Part shown: positions 34,880 through 48,108 of the stretch, in pieces
Position numbering within the stretch: the first letter of the stretch is position 1
Layout of the letters: each line of letters begins with the position of its first letter
Assembly: GCA_963757115.1 (NCBI GenBank)
Contig: CAVWQV010000001.1
Span: 597,649-661,648 of the forward strand
From: CAVWQV01 sp963757115
GTDB lineage: Bacteria; Pseudomonadota; Alphaproteobacteria; Acetobacterales; Acetobacteraceae
DNA: 64,000 nucleotides
Direction of reading: 5' to 3'
Notes under the pieces: model-generated
Database searches by the model: none
Told to the model about the DNA's origin: nothing
What the model saw: the letters and a program-made list of their open reading frames with translations, nothing else
Made by a program: the position numbers and the translations under genes

Positions 34880-37738
34880 CTACGCCCTTTTGCGCGCTCG
34901 CCCCGGCTTCTCCCGCGCGAGGAGCGGCCCCAGGAACCGCCCGGTGTGGCTTTCCGGGGTCGCCGCGATCTCCTCCGGCGTGCCGGCGGCGACGATCCGC
35001 CCGCCGCCGTCGCCGCCCTCCGGCCCGAGGTCGAGGATCCAATCGGCCGTCTTGATCACCTCGAGATTGTGCTCGATCACCACCACCGAGTTGCCTTGGT
35101 CTACCAGCGCGTGCAGCACCTCGAGCAGCTTGCGCACATCCTCGAAATGCAGCCCCGTGGTCGGCTCATCCAAAATGTACAGCGTCCGTCCGGTCGCCCG
35201 CCGCGCCAGCTCCTTGGACAGCTTGATCCGCTGCGCTTCGCCGCCCGAGAGCGTGGTCGCCTGCTGGCCGAGCCGGATGTAGCCGAGCCCAACCTGCTGG
35301 AGAATGCGCAGACGGTCGTGGATGCGGTTCACGGCGGAGAAATACGGCACCGCCTCGTCCACCGTCATGTCGAGCACCTCGGCTACCGATTTGTCGCGGA
35401 ACTTGATCTCCAGGGTTTCGCGATTGTAGCGGCGGCCCTTGCACACGTCGCAGGTGACGAACACGTCGGGCAGGAAGTGCATCTCGATCTTGATGACGCC
35501 GTCGCCCTGGCACGCCTCGCAGCGACCTCCCTTCACATTAAAGCTGAACCGCCCCGGCTTGTAGCCGCGCGCACGGCTTTCCGGGAGTTCGGCGAACCAG
35601 TCGCGGATCGGCGCGAACAGGTCGGTGTAGGTGGCGGGGTTGGAGCGCGGCGTGCGGCCAATCGGCGACTGGTCGATGTCGATGATCTTGTCGAGTTGCT
35701 CGAGCCCCTCGATCCGGTCGTGCGCCGCCGGGGCCTCGCCCGACCCCATCAGCCGGCGCGACGCCGCCTTGTAGAGCGTGTCCACCACGAGCGTCGATTT
35801 GCCGCCACCCGACACCCCAGTGACGCAGGTGAAGGTGCCGAGCGGGAACGCGGCCGTCACGTTCTTGAGGTTGTTCGCGCGCGCACCGATGACCTTGATC
35901 GACCGATCGGGCTGCACCGGCCGGCGCAACGCCGGCACCTCAATCCGCTTGCGCCCCGACAGGTAGTCCCCGGTGAGCGAACGGGGGTTTGCCGCCACCT
36001 CCGCCGGCGTGCCCTGCGCCACCACGTAGCCGCCGTGGACGCCGGCAAGCGGGCCCATGTCGATCAGGTGGTCGGCGGCGCGGATCGCGTCCTCGTCGTG
36101 CTCGACCACCAGCACCGTGTTGCCGAGATCGCGCAGCCGCCGCAAGGTGCCGAGCAGCCGCTCGTTGTCGCGCTGGTGCAGCCCGATGGAAGGCTCGTCC
36201 AGCACGTACAACACCCCGGTCAGCCCGGAACCGATCTGGCTTGCCAGCCGGATGCGCTGGCTTTCGCCGCCGGACAAAGTGGCCGACCCGCGCGCCAAGG
36301 TGAGATAGTCGAGACCGACGTCATCGAGGAATTGCAGCCGCTCTACGATCTCGCGCAGGATGCGCCGGGCGATCTCCTGCCGCTGCGGCGTCAAGCTCGG
36401 TAGCACGTCGCCGAACCAGGCGAGCGCGCGGTCGATCGACTGATCCGACGCCTCGGCGATGTTGCGTCCGGCAACCCGCACGGCCAGCGCCTCCGGCTTG
36501 AGGCGCGCCCCCTGGCACACCGCGCACGGCTTCTCGGCTTGATAGCGTGACAGCTCCTCGCGCACCCAGGCGCTGTCGGTTTCCTGCTTGCGGCGGTCGA
36601 GGTTACGGATCACGCCCTCGAACGGCTTGGTGACGGTGTAGGCGCGCACGCCGTCCTTGTAGGTGAAGGCGACCGGCTCCTCGCCCGTGCCGAACAGGAT
36701 CGCGTCGCGCACCCGCTTGGGCAGCTCCTCCCAGGGCGTCCGGGTCGTCACCTTGAAGTGGCGTGCCAAGCTCTGCAGCGTTTGGTCGTAGTACGGGCTG
36801 GACGCACCGGCCCACGGCATCACCGCCCCGTCCGCCAGGCAAACCCGCTCGTCCGGCACCACCAGGGCCGGGTCGAAGAAGCTTTCCGCGCCGAGCCCAT
36901 CGCAGGCCGGGCAGGCGCCGTGCGGGCTGTTGAAGCTGAACAACCGAGGCTCGATCTCCTCGATCGTGAAGCCGCTCACCGGGCAGGCGAAGCGGCTGGA
37001 AAACACGCTGCGCTCGCCATTGTCGGCGTTCTCGGCGTAGACCACGCCATCCGACAACGCGAGCGCCGCCTCGAAGCTGTCGGCGAGCCGGGATGCGACG
37101 CCTTCGCGCACCACCACCCGGTCCACCACGGCCTCGATCTCGTGCTTGGTCTTGCGGTTGAGCGCGGGCACCTCGCCGATCTCGTAAAGGGTGCCGTCCA
37201 CCTTGACGCGGGTGAAGCCGCGCCGCTGTAATTCGGCAAGCTCCTTGCGGTACTCGCCCTTGCGGTCGCGCACCACGGGGGCAAGCAGCAGCAGCCGCGT
37301 GCCCTCCGGCAAGGCCATAACGCGGTCCACCATCTGCGACACAGTCTGCGCCTCGATGGGCAGCCCGGTGGCCGGCGAGTAGGGCACCCCCACCCGCGCC
37401 CAAAGCAGCCGCATGTAGTCGTGGATCTCGGTCACGGTGCCGACGGTGCTGCGCGGGTTGCGGCTGGTGGTCTTCTGCTCGATGGAGATGGCGGGCGATA
37501 GCCCGTCGATGCTGTCCACGTCCGGCTTGCCCATCAGTTCGAGGAACTGGCGGGCATAAGCCGAGAGGCTTTCGACGTAACGCCGCTGGCCTTCGGCGTA
37601 GATGGTGTCGAAGGCAAGCGAGGACTTGCCCGAGCCGGACAGGCCGGTGATCACCGTCAGGTTGTCCCGCGGGATCGCAACATCCACGTTCTTGAGGTTG
37701 TGCTCGCGTGCGCCGCGAACCTGGATGGAGCCGGCCAT
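34880..37738 (-). CDS. uvrA: excinuclease ABC subunit A
   Basis: A 952-residue nucleotide-excision repair ATPase. First Walker A GLSGSGKSSLAFDTIYAEGQRRYVES, second GVSGGGKSTLVVDTL, ABC signatures LSGGESQRIRLA and LSGGEAQRIKL, and zinc clusters CPACDGLG and CEACQGDG/CDVCKGRRY. The start is ATG 37738 (MAGSIQVRGAREHNLKNV). The upstream in-frame ATG at 37786 adds unrelated residues. Divergent from ssb. Confidence 0.96.
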   Translation of the reverse strand: MAGSIQVRGAREHNLKNVDVAIPRDNLTVITGLSGSGKSSLAFDTIYAEGQRRYVESLSAYARQFLELMGKPDVDSIDGLSPAISIEQKTTSRNPRSTVGTVTEIHDYMRLLWARVGVPYSPATGLPIEAQTVSQMVDRVMALPEGTRLLLLAPVVRDRKGEYRKELAELQRRGFTRVKVDGTLYEIGEVPALNRKTKHEIEAVVDRVVVREGVASRLADSFEAALALSDGVVYAENADNGERSVFSSRFACPVSGFTIEEIEPRLFSFNSPHGACPACDGLGAESFFDPALVVPDERVCLADGAVMPWAGASSPYYDQTLQSLARHFKVTTRTPWEELPKRVRDAILFGTGEEPVAFTYKDGVRAYTVTKPFEGVIRNLDRRKQETDSAWVREELSRYQAEKPCAVCQGARLKPEALAVRVAGRNIAEASDQSIDRALAWFGDVLPSLTPQRQEIARRILREIVERLQFLDDVGLDYLTLARGSATLSGGESQRIRLASQIGSGLTGVLYVLDEPSIGLHQRDNERLLGTLRRLRDLGNTVLVVEHDEDAIRAADHLIDMGPLAGVHGGYVVAQGTPAEVAANPRSLTGDYLSGRKRIEVPALRRPVQPDRSIKVIGARANNLKNVTAAFPLGTFTCVTGVSGGGKSTLVVDTLYKAASRRLMGSGEAPAAHDRIEGLEQLDKIIDIDQSPIGRTPRSNPATYTDLFAPIRDWFAELPESRARGYKPGRFSFNVKGGRCEACQGDGVIKIEMHFLPDVFVTCDVCKGRRYNRETLEIKFRDKSVAEVLDMTVDEAVPYFSAVNRIHDRLRILQQVGLGYIRLGQQATTLSGGEAQRIKLSKELARRATGRTLYILDEPTTGLHFEDVRKLLEVLHALVDQGNSVVVIEHNLEVIKTADWILDLGPEGGDGGGRIVAAGTPEEIAATPESHTGRFLGPLLAREKPGRARKRA

Positions 37739-37886
37739 GCCGTGCGATCCTGTCGAGGAGATGCTAAACGTTCTCAGATTGTTCACTTCTATATGGCAGC
37801 ACGGGAAGGTTCTGGGAAGGGGCAGCCACGTGCTACGCTACGCTGTTCCTACCTGATTCGCATGGTGGGCAGTTCGAGGTTGAAGC

Positions 37887-38387
37887 ATGGCGGGCAGCGT
37901 CAACAAGGTGATTTTGGTGGGTAATCTCGGCAAGGACCCCGAGATCCGCAACACGCAGGGCGGCCAGAAGATCGTCAACTTCACCCTGGCCACCAGCGAG
38001 ACCTGGAACGACAAGGCCAGCGGTGAGCGCAAGGAGCGCACCGAGTGGCATCGGGTGGTGATCTTCAACGACCGGATCGGCGACATCGCCGAGCGCTACC
38101 TGCGCAAGGGCAACAAGGTCTACGTTGAGGGCTCGCTGCAGACCCGGAAGTGGACCGATCAGTCCGGGCAGGAAAAATACACGACGGAGGTGGTGATCGA
38201 CCGCTTCCGGGGCGACCTCACGCTGCTCGGGGGCCGCAATGACGAAGGCGGCGAAGGTGGCGGCTTCGGCGGCGGGGGCCGGGGCGGCGCTGCGCCCTCA
38301 CGGGGCGGCTCCGGCGGCGGTCGGAGTGGCGGCGGAGGCTGGGACGCTCCCCCGGGCGGCGACCTCGACGACGAGATCCCTTTTTAG
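37887..38387 (+). CDS. ssb: single-stranded DNA-binding protein
   Basis: A 166-residue OB-fold protein: MAGSVNKVILVGNLGKDPEIR, ATSETWNDKASGERKERTEWHRVV, a Gly/Arg/Ser-rich linker, and the acidic tip DLDDEIPF that binds repair and replication partners. Divergent from uvrA, as in many alphaproteobacteria. Complete. Confidence 0.96.
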   Translation: MAGSVNKVILVGNLGKDPEIRNTQGGQKIVNFTLATSETWNDKASGERKERTEWHRVVIFNDRIGDIAERYLRKGNKVYVEGSLQTRKWTDQSGQEKYTTEVVIDRFRGDLTLLGGRNDEGGEGGGFGGGGRGGAAPSRGGSGGGRSGGGGWDAPPGGDLDDEIPF

Positions 38388-38682
38388 CGCGAGTTGCGGT
38401 TCGCTCCGAAGCGGAAGGGGCGGTCGGCCTGCCCAAGCCTGGGCCATGAGCCGTCCGGTCATCGCACGGCGTGACCCGCCTCGTTCATTGTAAACCGCCG
38501 TTCGACGGCGTAGCCGAATTGCGGGCGGAAGAGGGCTGGGCCACGCTCGGTGATTAAAGCACGGCACGACCGAGCTTAGCCGGATTTAAACCCCGGCAGC
38601 GAACACTCTCCCTATGGCGAACTGGCGAAGCGTTCGGACAAGGGCGCTTACCGATCCCTCGCCGACTGCGGAGTTCCCTCGG
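38388..38682. other. intergenic region at the start of an inserted segment
   Basis: About 295 bases between ssb and the DUF262 gene. No gene recognised. It marks the left side of material (38,683 to about 41,368) inserted between ssb and gyrA. Confidence 0.4.
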
Positions 38683-40601
38683 ATGACAGGTTCCACCTTC
38701 AAGACCAACCCATACGACCTGTATGAGCTACTGACGAGTTGCCGCACCGGCGCTCTCCAGCTTCCGGATTTCCAGAGAAGCTGGGTGTGGGACGAAGACC
38801 GGATCAGAAGCCTAATTGCCTCCGTGTCGCGGGCGTTCCCAATCGGCGCCCTGATGACCCTCGAAACGGGCGGCGAAGTGGATTTCAAGCCCCGAACGGT
38901 CGAGGGTGCGCCCGAAGGACGCGGTCAGAAACGAAGCCGCAGTGCGCTGCTTCTGGACGGCCAGCAGCGGATGACCTCGCTCTACCAGGTCGCCCTGCGG
39001 GGCAAGGTCGTGCAGACGATCACGCCAAAGAAGAAGCGGGTGAAACGGTGGTTCTACATCGACATCACGAAGGCGCTGGACGAGTGCGTTGGACCGCGAG
39101 GAGGCCATCGTCTCGGTTCCAGAGAACAAGCTCATCGCGACGGATTTCGGGCGCGAGGTCGATGCTCGATCTGACGACGGCCGAGCGGGAGATCGAAGAG
39201 CTGATGTATCCGGTCTCGATGGTGTTCCGAGTGGGACGAATGGCAGAAGCGGCTTCATCGAGCATTCGATGAAGAAGGGCGACTTCAGCGAAAAGTGGGG
39301 GGTCATCTACGTCGTTCAAGGAAGGTGTTCTCGATAACTTCGCGAAGTACCAGGTGCCCGGTGATCGCGCTCGGATCTGAGCACCTCGAAGGAGGCGGTG
39401 TGCGTCGTGTTTGAGAAGGTCAACACCGGGCGGTAAAGCCCTGGACGCCTTCGAACTGGTGACGGCGATGTACGCAGCGGCCGGCCATGAACTGCGCCGG
39501 GACTGGTATGGCAAGGAGGGAGAAACCGGGCGGCAAAATCGCCTGGCCGCCGCGATGCGCCCGCCGGGTCAGGATGCCGGGATCGTCGCTGAGGTGTCGA
39601 ACACTGATTTCCTCCAGGCCGTCTCCCTGTTCCACACGCGTGAACGGAGGCGAGCGGCCGCCGCCGAGGGCAGGCAGGGCAAGGAACTGCCCGCCGTCAC
39701 GGTTCAATCGCGCGGCGCTGCTGAACCTTCCTCTCGCCGCGTACAAGCAGCACCAGGATCGGGTCGAGCGCGGCTTCATTCAGGCGGCCAAGTTTCTGCA
39801 CACCCTTCACATATACCGCATTTTTGACCTCCCGTACCAGTCCCAGGTTGTGCCCCTGGCGGCGGTCCTTGCCGATATGGGAGAGGGCTGGTCGCACGAA
39901 GGTTACCGCAGCAAGCTCGTCCAATGGTACTGGAACGGCGTCTTCGGCGAGCTGTACGGAGCCGACCGTCGAAAGCCGCATCGCCCGGGACTTCATGGAA
40001 GTGCCAAATTGGCTGAAGGGCGGCGAAACCCCGTCCACCATTGGCGAGGCCACCTTTCGGGCGGATCGGCTCAAAACAATGCGGATGCGCCTTTCGGCGG
40101 CGTACAAGGGCGTCAACGCGCTCCTAATGAAGGAGGGAGCCCAGGATTTCCGCTCCGGGCAAAAGTTTGACCACGCGATCTTTTTCGGCGAGAGCGTCGA
40201 TATCCACCATATCTTCCCGAGAGTCTGGTGTGAAGTCGCGCGGCATCCCGCCAGCGATCTTCGATTCGATCATCAACAAGACCCCGCTCTCCTACCGCAC
40301 GAACCGGATCATCGGGGGCGGGGCGCCCTCGTCATACATCGCCCGACTAGAGGCGGGCGACGCCCAGACGCCGCCGATCTCGCCGGCGAATCTCGACGCG
40401 TATCTTCGGTCCCATCTTATCGAACCGTCGCTGCTACGGGCTGACGATTTCCAGGGCTTCATGCGGAACCGGCAGCAGCAACTGCTACAGCTCATCGAGC
40501 GGGCGACCGGGCGGGCGATCGACGGCGCGATCGGCGGGGAGCAGGAGGCCGAAAGCGACGGGGAGACAGCCGAGGCCGACCTGACCATGGCCGCGGCGTG
40601 A
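38683..40601 (+). pseudogene. DUF262/HNH (GmrSD-like) protein, several frame slips
   Basis: A DUF262 protein of about 620 residues, broken into at least five frames. The N-terminal DUF262 nuclease-like domain has LPDFQRSWVWDEDRIRSLI, FPIGALMTLE and SALLLDGQQRMTSLYQV (the DGQQR motif). The middle has VFEKVNTGGKALDAFELV. The C-terminal part has VDIHHIFPR (DUF1524-like His-Me/HNH) followed by IFDSIINKTPLSYRTNRIIGG. Together these are the GmrS- and GmrD-like halves of type IV restriction enzymes. Slips near 39,095, 39,165, 39,300, 39,420, 39,720, 39,960 and 40,220 prevent translation as written. Start ATG 38683. Confidence 0.75.
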
Positions 40602-40732
40602 GGCGTCGCGCGCCTAACCGGGCTCGCCCAGGACCGCCACGCCTTCTCGTCGCCATCATCGCATCGCCGAGGGACAATCCAGGACCAGCAGCTTGCGACC
40701 TTGAGACCCTGAAGCCGATCCCGAGAAAGCGA

Positions 40733-41368
40733 TCAATCGAGGCTGACGTTCACCGCTTCCGGCCCCTTCGGACCCTGGCTGACCCGAATGGACACCGGCA
40801 GCCCTTCGGTCAGCTGCTGGATGCCGCAGCGGGCGAGAGTGGAGACGTGGACGAAGATGTCCTTGCTGCCGTCGGTCGGGGTGATGAAGCCGAAGCCCTT
40901 CGTGGCGTTCCACCACTTGACCGTGCCGTGTGTCTCCACAGTGGGGCCGGCCGGGCCGCCACCACCGCCGGACCGCGGGGAACCGGCCCGGGGACGCCCT
41001 CCCGGATACCCGGCCGAGGGTGCTGAGGGCCGGCGCTGCGGGCCGGCGCCCGGCTGCACCTCCATGACCTCCGAAACCTGTCGCCCGCGCGGCCCCTGGC
41101 CGACCCGGACGAGCACGCTGTCGCCCTCGTTGGCGGTCAAACCGGCACGCGTCAGCGCGGACGCGTGCAGGAAACAATCGGAGCCGTCGTCAAGGGTTAC
41201 GAAGCCAAAACCTTTATCGTGGTTGAACCACTTCACGGTGGCTCGCGACGGCAGAGCGCTGCTCTCGTCGGGGAAACCGAAGTCGGGGCGCGGCTGCCTG
41301 AAGCGCGATCCTCCGTCGTCCTGGTTGTCGCGGGAGTGGCCGCGGAAGCGGCGGTCGGGATAACTCAT
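40733..41368 (-). CDS. double cold-shock-domain protein
   Basis: A 211-residue protein with two CspA-like domains joined by a Gly/Pro/Arg linker. The first has TVKWFNHDKGFGFVTLDDG; the second has TVKWWNATKGFGFITPTDGSKDIFVHVS. Both keep the aromatic RNP1-type KGFGF(V/I) motif; the second also keeps RNP2-like DIFVHVS, while the first has DCFLHAS. Binds single-stranded nucleic acid. Two-domain Csp proteins are typical of alphaproteobacteria. Start ATG 41368. Confidence 0.88.
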   Translation of the reverse strand: MSYPDRRFRGHSRDNQDDGGSRFRQPRPDFGFPDESSALPSRATVKWFNHDKGFGFVTLDDGSDCFLHASALTRAGLTANEGDSVLVRVGQGPRGRQVSEVMEVQPGAGPQRRPSAPSAGYPGGRPRAGSPRSGGGGGPAGPTVETHGTVKWWNATKGFGFITPTDGSKDIFVHVSTLARCGIQQLTEGLPVSIRVSQGPKGPEAVNVSLD

Positions 41369-41699
41369 CGGCGTCTCGTAAAACTGAACATTGCGGGCCA
41401 GGACGCTTGCGGAACGAACTGTATGCCTCCTGGGATGGTTGGCCGGCATCGCCGCGCCTATGCGCAATATAATCGGTTCCTAAGCAATTGCGCCCCCCTC
41501 CACCCGCCCTGCAGCCAACGTCACAAATGCTTCGGGAACGGGATCGGAGTGTTCAGCTCGGTGCGTCCGTGCTACGTCCTAATGCGGATTTTGGGCGGGA
41601 TTTGCGCGGATTCTAGGCCGATGCGGCCCGCCGCGATATGACGGCCACGGGTTTCCGGAACCCGGTCCCACACGCCTAATTGATTGATGCGAGATCAAC
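41369..41699. other. divergent intergenic region upstream of gyrA
   Basis: About 330 bases between the cold-shock gene and gyrA, AT-richer than both. It must contain both promoters and the cold-shock 5' leader. A palindrome GGGTTTCCGGAACCC lies near 41,650. No small gene was recognised. Confidence 0.4.
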
Positions 41700-44507
<2,808 letters not shown>

Positions 44508-44511
<4 letters not shown>

Positions 44512-45023
44512 GTGAGGCGGCCGGCAAGCGGCGGGTGGGCGTCTACCCCGGCACCTTCGATCCGGTCACCAATGGGCATATCGACATCATCAGCCGGGCC
44601 GCCCGCTTGCTCGACATGTTGGTGGTCGGTGTCGCGGTGAATATCGGGAAGGGGCCGCTGTTTCCGCTCGAGGAGCGGGTGGAACTCGTGCGTGCCGAGG
44701 TGGAGGCGATTGCCCGGCAGAACGGCACTGCCATCGAAGTGCAGCCATACAGTACCCTGCTGATCGATTTCGCCCGCAAGCACGGCGCCGGCGTGATCGT
44801 CCGCGGCCTCCGCGCGGTATCGGACTTTGACTACGAGTTCCAGATGGCTGGCATGAACTACCGCCTTGACCCTACCATCGAGACGGCCTTCCTGATGGCG
44901 AGCGAGCGGCACCAGTTCATCTCGTCGCGTTTCGTCAAGGACATCGCCAACTTCGGCGGCGATATCTCAAGCTTCGTCCCTCCGCTCACTCTGGAGCGGA
45001 CACTCCGCCGCGTTCGCGGCTGA
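44508..45023 (+). CDS. coaD: phosphopantetheine adenylyltransferase
   Basis: A 171-residue nucleotidyltransferase that makes dephospho-CoA. Motifs: GVYPGTFDPVTNGHIDII (T/HxGH) near the N-terminus, GAGVIVRGLRAVSDFDYEFQMAGMN, and FISSRFVKDIANFGGD (ISSxxxR/K). ATG 44508 is in frame with gyrA as sequenced, so the two read as one long frame; a 4-base ATGA overlap is the likelier true arrangement. Confidence 0.93.
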
Positions 45024-45035
45024 TTGGAACCGTTT

Positions 45036-45593
45036 ATGCGCCGCCGTTCCCTGCTTCTCACCCTTTGCGTTGGAGCCCTCATGAGCGAAACCGCCTCGTC
45101 GCAGCCCGCCGGTGATCCGGAGAACACGGTCATCATGGAACTGAAGGACGGCCACAAGGTCGTCATCCAGCTGCTGCCCGACATCGCGCCGAAGCACGTC
45201 GCCCGGGTGAAGGAGCTCATCCGGCAGCATTTCTACGACGGGACGCCGTTCCACCGCGTTATTCCCGGCTTCATGGCGCAGGGCGGCGACCCGACCGGCA
45301 CTGGCACCGGCGGCAGCAAGCTGCCCGACCTTCCGGCCGAGTTCACCAACAAGCGGCATTTCCTGCGTGGCACGGTGGGTGCCGCGCGCACGTCCGATCC
45401 CAATAGCGCCAATAGTCAGTTCTACATCATGTTCGCGCCGGCCCCGCACCTCGACGGCCAATACACGATCTGGGGCCAGGTGGTCTCGGGGATGGAGTAT
45501 GTCGATGAAATCAAGAAGGGTTCGGGATCGTCCGGAACGGTGCAGAATCCGGACCGCATCGTCCACATGACGCTGCAGTCGGACAAGGGATAG
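45036..45593 (+). CDS. exported cyclophilin-type peptidyl-prolyl isomerase
   Basis: A 185-residue cyclophilin. The N-terminal MRRRSLLLTLCVGALM suggests a signal peptide, cleaved near SSQPA. Catalytic segment: FYDGTPFHRVIPGFMAQGGDPTGTGTGG, with NSQFYIMFAPAPHLDGQYTIWGQVVSGM downstream. It assists folding of exported proteins. Follows coaD by 12 bases, an arrangement common in alphaproteobacteria. Confidence 0.9.
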   Translation: MRRRSLLLTLCVGALMSETASSQPAGDPENTVIMELKDGHKVVIQLLPDIAPKHVARVKELIRQHFYDGTPFHRVIPGFMAQGGDPTGTGTGGSKLPDLPAEFTNKRHFLRGTVGAARTSDPNSANSQFYIMFAPAPHLDGQYTIWGQVVSGMEYVDEIKKGSGSSGTVQNPDRIVHMTLQSDKG

Positions 45594-45634
45594 CCAGGAC
45601 GCTGACTTCTTGCGGCTTTGCTCGGGCGTTTGGC

Positions 45635-45662
45635 GCCGACCGAACTTGACCGGAGGGTCGGC
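45635..45662 (+). terminator. candidate stem-loop after the ppi gene
   Basis: Inverted repeat GCCGACC (45635-45641) and GGTCGGC (45656-45662) between the isomerase stop and tRNA-Lys. No clear T run follows, so this is a possible terminator only. Confidence 0.35.
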
Positions 45663-45682
45663 TTAGCGTTGAAGGCGCAAGG

Positions 45683-45758
45683 GAGCCTGTAGCTCAGTCG
45701 GTAGAGCACGAGACTTTTAATCTTGGGGTCGTGGGTTCAATTCCCACCGGGCTCACCA
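45683..45758 (+). tRNA. tRNA-Lys (anticodon UUU)
   Basis: A 76-base tRNA. Acceptor GAGCCTG pairs with CGGGCTC (one G-U), the D-arm is GCTCAGTCGGTAGAGC, the anticodon loop CTTTTAA gives anticodon TTT, the T-arm is GTGGGTTCAATTCCCAC, and the CCA end is encoded. It is the last core-chromosome feature before accessory DNA, consistent with use as an integration site. I found no second copy of its 3' end downstream. Confidence 0.95.
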
Positions 45759-45989
45759 AAGCATTGTCAACGAGTTATGCCTAGAAGCGCAGGCCGTGGC
45801 AGTCCCAGACGGCGCCAGTGGGGCTTCACCGGGGCTTCACCTCCGCCTCGACTTGGTCGGAGGCGTTCTGGTCAGCACGATACGTTCCGAGGCGAGACGT
45901 GACCGAACCTGATCGTTCTCGAGGCCAATGCGCTTTAAGCTCCATTTGGACGGCCCTCCGTTAGAGATGACTACCCAACTCTGGCACGC

Positions 45990-47100
45990 GATGCCGCGGG
46001 ACCGTCCACCAAACAGCACTCCGCCCGGCTGTTCCGCGAGGCAAGGCCGACGAGGCGATCGCCCGCAAGAAGGAGGACGGGACGGCGCTGCTCGCGGCCG
46101 GCGGCTCGCCCAGGGTGGCGGAGGAGACCGCGAAGCTCTGGCGAGCCCGCATCGAGGCCAACCAGTACGACCCTTCGTTCACCTCACGGTGAGCGCACCG
46201 ACCAACGCCGGGGCCCGGTTGCTCAGCGAGGCAATCCGACGGCAACAGCGCGAGATGGGGACGCTCGGCGACGACCGGATCGCGGTCACGGTGCGGATCG
46301 ATCCGCGCCACCGAGAAATCACCGAGATGCCGCTCGCCGTCGGCGACCAGGTGCGCGTGTTCACCCGGCTGTTCGACGACCGCCAGAAGGGCAGGCGGGC
46401 TCCGCTCGCTAGCAACGGCAACACCCTGGAGGTCCGCGAGCTGTCCAAGGAGGGCGTGCTGCTGCGCAACGCGGCCGGCGCGGAAGGTTTCGTGAAGTGG
46501 GAGAACCTCGCTCCCGGCCGGAAGAAGGGCGTGCCGCTCAATCTCGCTTACGGCTCGGCGCTCACCGTGGACACCAGCCAGGGGATGACATCACCGAGCA
46601 CATCAACGTGCAGATCGGCGGATCCAACACCTTCCTCGGGCGCAAGAACTACGTGGCCGAAAGCCGCCATCGCCATACGACGTGGATGGTGATCGACGAC
46701 GCGGCCGAGCGGCGTGAGATCGCAGCCAATCAGCCGCGGGTGTGTTCACCCTGCCGACGCAGGAGGACGTCTGGGCGAACGTGGCGCGCAACCTGTCGCG
46801 CATGGGCGAGAAGCCCGCGCTTGAATTGCTATCAGGTTCGCATGCACGCCGGCAGGAAGCCGTGCAGGAGCTGCGCATGGCGATGGCGCCGGCCGAACGC
46901 CGGCAGCGCTTTGGCATGTCAGGCGCCCGCTCGCGGCTGGTCAAGCAGTGGAGCTGCGGCGGACGGACATCCACCGCGTCGCTGAACGGGTGCGGGGCGT
47001 CACGCAGGCGGTCAGCGAGCGGTTCGTGCAGACGCAGCAGCGGATGGGACCGGAACGCGGTTTTGATAGCGGCCGAGGGCCGTACCTGGGGCGCTAGCGG
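45990..47100 (+). pseudogene. MobF-type (TraA-like) relaxase-helicase remnant
   Basis: C-terminal part of a conjugative relaxase/helicase, spread over several frames. Recognisable pieces are RVAEETAKLWRARIEA, LTVSAPTNAGARLLSEAIR (helicase motif region), DRQKGRRAPLASNGNTLEV, LNLAYGSALTVDTSQGM, EHINVQIGGSNTFLGRKNYVAESRHRHTTWMVI (RecD-like motif VI region), then a helical tail ending near 47,097. The relaxase domain and the Walker A are not visible. Either truncated or heavily mis-sequenced. Confidence 0.7.
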
Positions 47101-47315
47101 TGAAAATCAGACGAAAAAGTCTCGCCGAAACGCCGCTCGGCTGGAGCAAAAGGCCGAAGGGTAGGTCCCTTCCGTCTGAATTCTATCCACTAGCGTCCGG
47201 GCAGCCGACAGCGAGCAGGAGATACGGAAACGTGCATGGTTTCACCGCAATTGATATGCGGATGCTTGACAGTTGTGGATAATGTGACGCTATGACGGCC
47301 CTGGATCATCCCACC

Positions 47316-47796
47316 TCAAACGCTAGGCCGCTCTTGATTGTTCGCCCACTTTCTCGCTCGGTCCTCCAGCTCGGTGTAGAGTCGCGGGTTGGGTGAGCGC
47401 CTCAGATCTTTGATTACATCTTTCGTGTCGATCCAGCTGCTCACAAATGAAGTTCGCCTATATTTCTTGATTATACGTTCGTCGATAATTCCTTCATCAA
47501 TTTCGATCGCCATTAGCTCGTAAAAATTAAGAGTAGTACGCAGGAACTGCGCTTGCGGTGACAGCCATTTATCTCGAACTCTAAACTGATTGACGTTTCC
47601 ACTCTCGATAGCGTCGAAGAACCGTACCTGGCCCTAAGTATAGTCTCGTTTATTTCGGCTGCCAAAATTAGGTCGATTGTGGCTCGGCGGCGCGCGGTGA
47701 TTTGTTCCAGATAATGGTTGCTATGATGCCTATGGCAGAGACAAGTACAGTCGTCGTCTGGACCACTGTTCCAAGGTCTAGTCCTGAATTTTTCAT
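47316..47796 (-). pseudogene. DUF4760-like membrane-anchored protein, frame slips
   Basis: Read across slips near 47,695 and 47,635. ATG 47796 follows GAGGGG. The first piece is a signal-anchor helix, VVQTTTVLVSAIGIIATIIW. The second is TARRRATIDLILAAEINETIL. The third is FFDAIESGNVNQFRVRDKWLSPQAQFLRTTLNFYELMAIEIDEGIIDERIIKKYRRTSFVSSW in parts, ending at 47316. The ARRRATIDLI and LNFYELMAIEI patterns resemble DUF4760, whose function is unknown. Assignment is by eye. Confidence 0.55.
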
Positions 47797-48108
47797 AGCC
47801 CCCTCATTATCCTCTGCCACGATGGCCGTTTGCGTCGCTCCAAATTGGGAGACTCCAGAGTCCCCTAGAGATCGATGTTCACCTGAGGACAGGGGCGACC
47901 CGTCTCCTGTGCATGAGGCTTGACGCCGCTCGCCGCCCGGGAGTGCGGCCTGTCAGTGTGTGACCAGCCGATAACGCTGATCAGCATGAACACAAGCTCG
48001 ACAGCCCCTATGGTTCCGGGCGCGTGCACCTTACTGTTGCTGGTCGGCTTGCATGCCGTCACTAACGACGCACCATCACCGCTCACCAACCTCCGGCCAG
48101 GGAAGATG

